Shown in pieces: positions 4,755 through 6,170 of a DNA stretch of 6,170 nt (position 1 is the first letter of the stretch; each line of letters starts with the position of its first letter). Position numbers and translations under genes: made by a program. The DNA is from Geobacter sp. UBA5608. GTDB lineage: Bacteria; Desulfobacterota; Desulfuromonadia; Geobacterales; Pseudopelobacteraceae. The notes beneath the pieces were generated by a model, which did not search any database, was not told where the DNA came from, and saw only the letters and a list, made by a program, of their open reading frames with translations. The DNA lies in contig DIKW01000102.1 in NCBI GenBank assembly GCA_002424705.1, positions 1 to 6,170 on the forward strand. Reading direction: 5' to 3'.

Positions 4755-6170
4755 ATGAAAAAACCTTTAGTCCTGATGATCCTAGATGGCTGGGGCATCA
4801 ACCCCTGCCCCGATAAAAACGCCGTCGCCATGGCCACGGCCCCCAACCTGGCTGGCTACCTGCGCGATTTCCCTCATGTGCAGATCCGCACCTCTGGCAT
4901 GGCGGTCGGTCTGCCAGAGGGGCAGATGGGCAACTCCGAGGTGGGGCACTTGAACCTGGGGGCCGGGCGGATCGTCTACCAGGACTTCACCCGCATCACC
5001 AAGGCGATCCAAGACGGCGACTTCTTCACCAACCCGGCGCTGCTGGACTGCATCACCAAGGTCAAGAACCGCGGGGGGCGGCTGCACCTGGCGGGTCTCT
5101 TGTCCGACGGTGGGGTCCACTCCCACAACACCCATCTCTATGCCTTGGTCGAGCTGGCCAAGCAGCAAGGCCTCAACGAGGTCTACATCCACTGCCTGCT
5201 GGACGGCCGCGACACCCCCCCCCAGAGCGGCGCCGGTTACCTGCAGCAACTGGAGGCCGAGCTGCAACGTATAGGTATCGGCCGGATCGCCACGGTGATG
5301 GGGCGCTACTATGCCATGGATCGTGACAACCGCTGGGAGCGGGTGGAGAAGGCCTACAACGCCATGGTGCTGGGCCAGGGGCAACCGTATGCATCATCAA
5401 GCGAACTGATCAGCGCCAGCTATGCCGCCGGGGTGACCGACGAATTCGTGCTGCCGGCCGTGATCAGTGCCGATGGTCAGCCGGTCGGCACGATCAGCGA
5501 CAACGACGGTGTGATCTTCTTCAACTTCCGTTCCGACCGGGCCCGCGAGATCACCCGGGCGTTGACCTTTGAACCGTTCGACGGCTTTGAGCGGCAGCGG
5601 CTACCAAAACTGGCCGACTACGTCTGCATGACCGAGTACGATGCCACCTTCGGCCTGGCGATCGCCTTCGAACAGCAGGCATTAACCAACCTGCTGGGTG
5701 GGGTGCTGTCCGCAGCGGGTCTCACCCAGCTGCGCATCGCCGAGACCGAGAAATACGCCCACGTCACCTTCTTCTTTAACGGCGGGGTGGAGACCCCCTT
5801 CCCCAACGAGGAACGGGCACTGATCCCCTCCCCCAAGGAGGTGGCCACCTACGATCTCAAACCGGAGATGAGCGCCTATGCCGTGACGGACGAACTGATC
5901 GCACGGCTGGAACAGAACCGCTACGACGTGGTGATCCTCAACTTTGCCAACTGCGACATGGTGGGCCACACCGGCATCCTGCCGGCCGCCATCAAGGCGG
6001 TGGAGACCGTGGATGTCTGCGCCGGACGGGTGGTGGAGAAGGTGCGCGCCCTGGGCGGCACGGTGTTGATCAGCGCCGACCACGGCAACGCCGAACAGAT
6101 GGTGGATGAAAAGGGCGAGCCCCACACCGCCCACACCTGCAACCCGGTCTGGCTGATCCTGGTGGATGAC
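4755..6170 (+). CDS. gpmI: 2,3-bisphosphoglycerate-independent phosphoglycerate mutase, C-terminus cut by window edge
   Basis: The frame is open from the ATG at 4755 to the right edge: 472 codons of a family usually about 510 long, so roughly 40 residues are missing. The cytoplasmic, manganese-dependent enzyme interconverts 3- and 2-phosphoglycerate in glycolysis and gluconeogenesis through a phosphoserine intermediate. The active-site set known from the Bacillus enzyme is visible: D11 in LDGWG; the nucleophile S61 in GQMGNSEVGH; H122 in GGVHSH; R152 and D153 in GRDTPP; R184 and R190 in MGRYYAMDRD; R259 and R262 in NFRSDRARE; K333 in ETEKYAH; D401 and H405 in CDMVGHTG; D442 and H443 in SADHGN; and H460 in PHTAHT. 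All metal and substrate ligands are therefore present and the enzyme should be active. It sits 17 nt behind the MacA-like adaptor gene with no obvious functional link. Confidence 0.97.
   Translation, partial: MKKPLVLMILDGWGINPCPDKNAVAMATAPNLAGYLRDFPHVQIRTSGMAVGLPEGQMGNSEVGHLNLGAGRIVYQDFTRITKAIQDGDFFTNPALLDCITKVKNRGGRLHLAGLLSDGGVHSHNTHLYALVELAKQQGLNEVYIHCLLDGRDTPPQSGAGYLQQLEAELQRIGIGRIATVMGRYYAMDRDNRWERVEKAYNAMVLGQGQPYASSSELISASYAAGVTDEFVLPAVISADGQPVGTISDNDGVIFFNFRSDRAREITRALTFEPFDGFERQRLPKLADYVCMTEYDATFGLAIAFEQQALTNLLGGVLSAAGLTQLRIAETEKYAHVTFFFNGGVETPFPNEERALIPSPKEVATYDLKPEMSAYAVTDELIARLEQNRYDVVILNFANCDMVGHTGILPAAIKAVETVDVCAGRVVEKVRALGGTVLISADHGNAEQMVDEKGEPHTAHTCNPVWLILVDD

Noticed and set aside
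4782..5384. Minus-strand open frame of 200 codons opposite gpmI
   Set aside because: The plus strand encodes gpmI with its full active-site set; the minus frame is a Val/Gly/Leu/Gln-rich shadow without a ribosome binding site.

Overview
The window is GC-rich bacterial chromosome carrying four protein genes typical of core metabolism, one very small gene, and an AT-richer control region between two divergent transcription units. Protein details (the MtnA, GlnE and GpmI sequences, and the mtnA/glnE and gpmI surroundings) resemble Geobacter-type Desulfuromonadia/Geobacterales. That assignment comes from recognising the sequences by eye, not from a search, so it is moderate confidence only.

Minus-strand unit (about 3292 down to 1): a well-formed sigma70-type promoter drives mtnA (methylthioribose-1-phosphate isomerase, complete). 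mtnA is followed after only 9 nt by glnE, the bifunctional glutamine synthetase adenylyltransferase/adenylyl-removing enzyme. glnE runs off the left edge: its adenylyl-removase half is present, but the active site of the adenylyltransferase half lies outside.

Control region (3228-3525): this holds two divergent promoters. The plus-strand one has TTGACT, a 17-nt spacer and TATTAT. It drives a roughly 155-nt transcript with a strong ribosome binding site, a 20-codon reading frame ending in a His-Cys-X3-Cys segment, a hairpin starting on the stop codon, and a strong intrinsic terminator. I do not recognise the peptide. This compact self-contained small gene is the most interesting item in the window.

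Plus-strand unit (3526 to the right edge): a MacA/HlyD-type periplasmic adaptor gene is followed 17 nt later by gpmI (cofactor-independent phosphoglycerate mutase, truncated by the window edge about 40 residues short of usual length). The adaptor gene has no visible Shine-Dalgarno sequence and starts just past the terminator. A consensus TTGACA lies inside the terminator hairpin, so the gene may have its own promoter and a leaderless or nearly leaderless mRNA. No MacB/ABC permease gene follows the adaptor.

No tRNA, rRNA, insertion sequence, CRISPR array or prophage element was seen. No stretch over 300 bases lacks a gene; the largest gap between protein genes, 3228-3525, is described in full.
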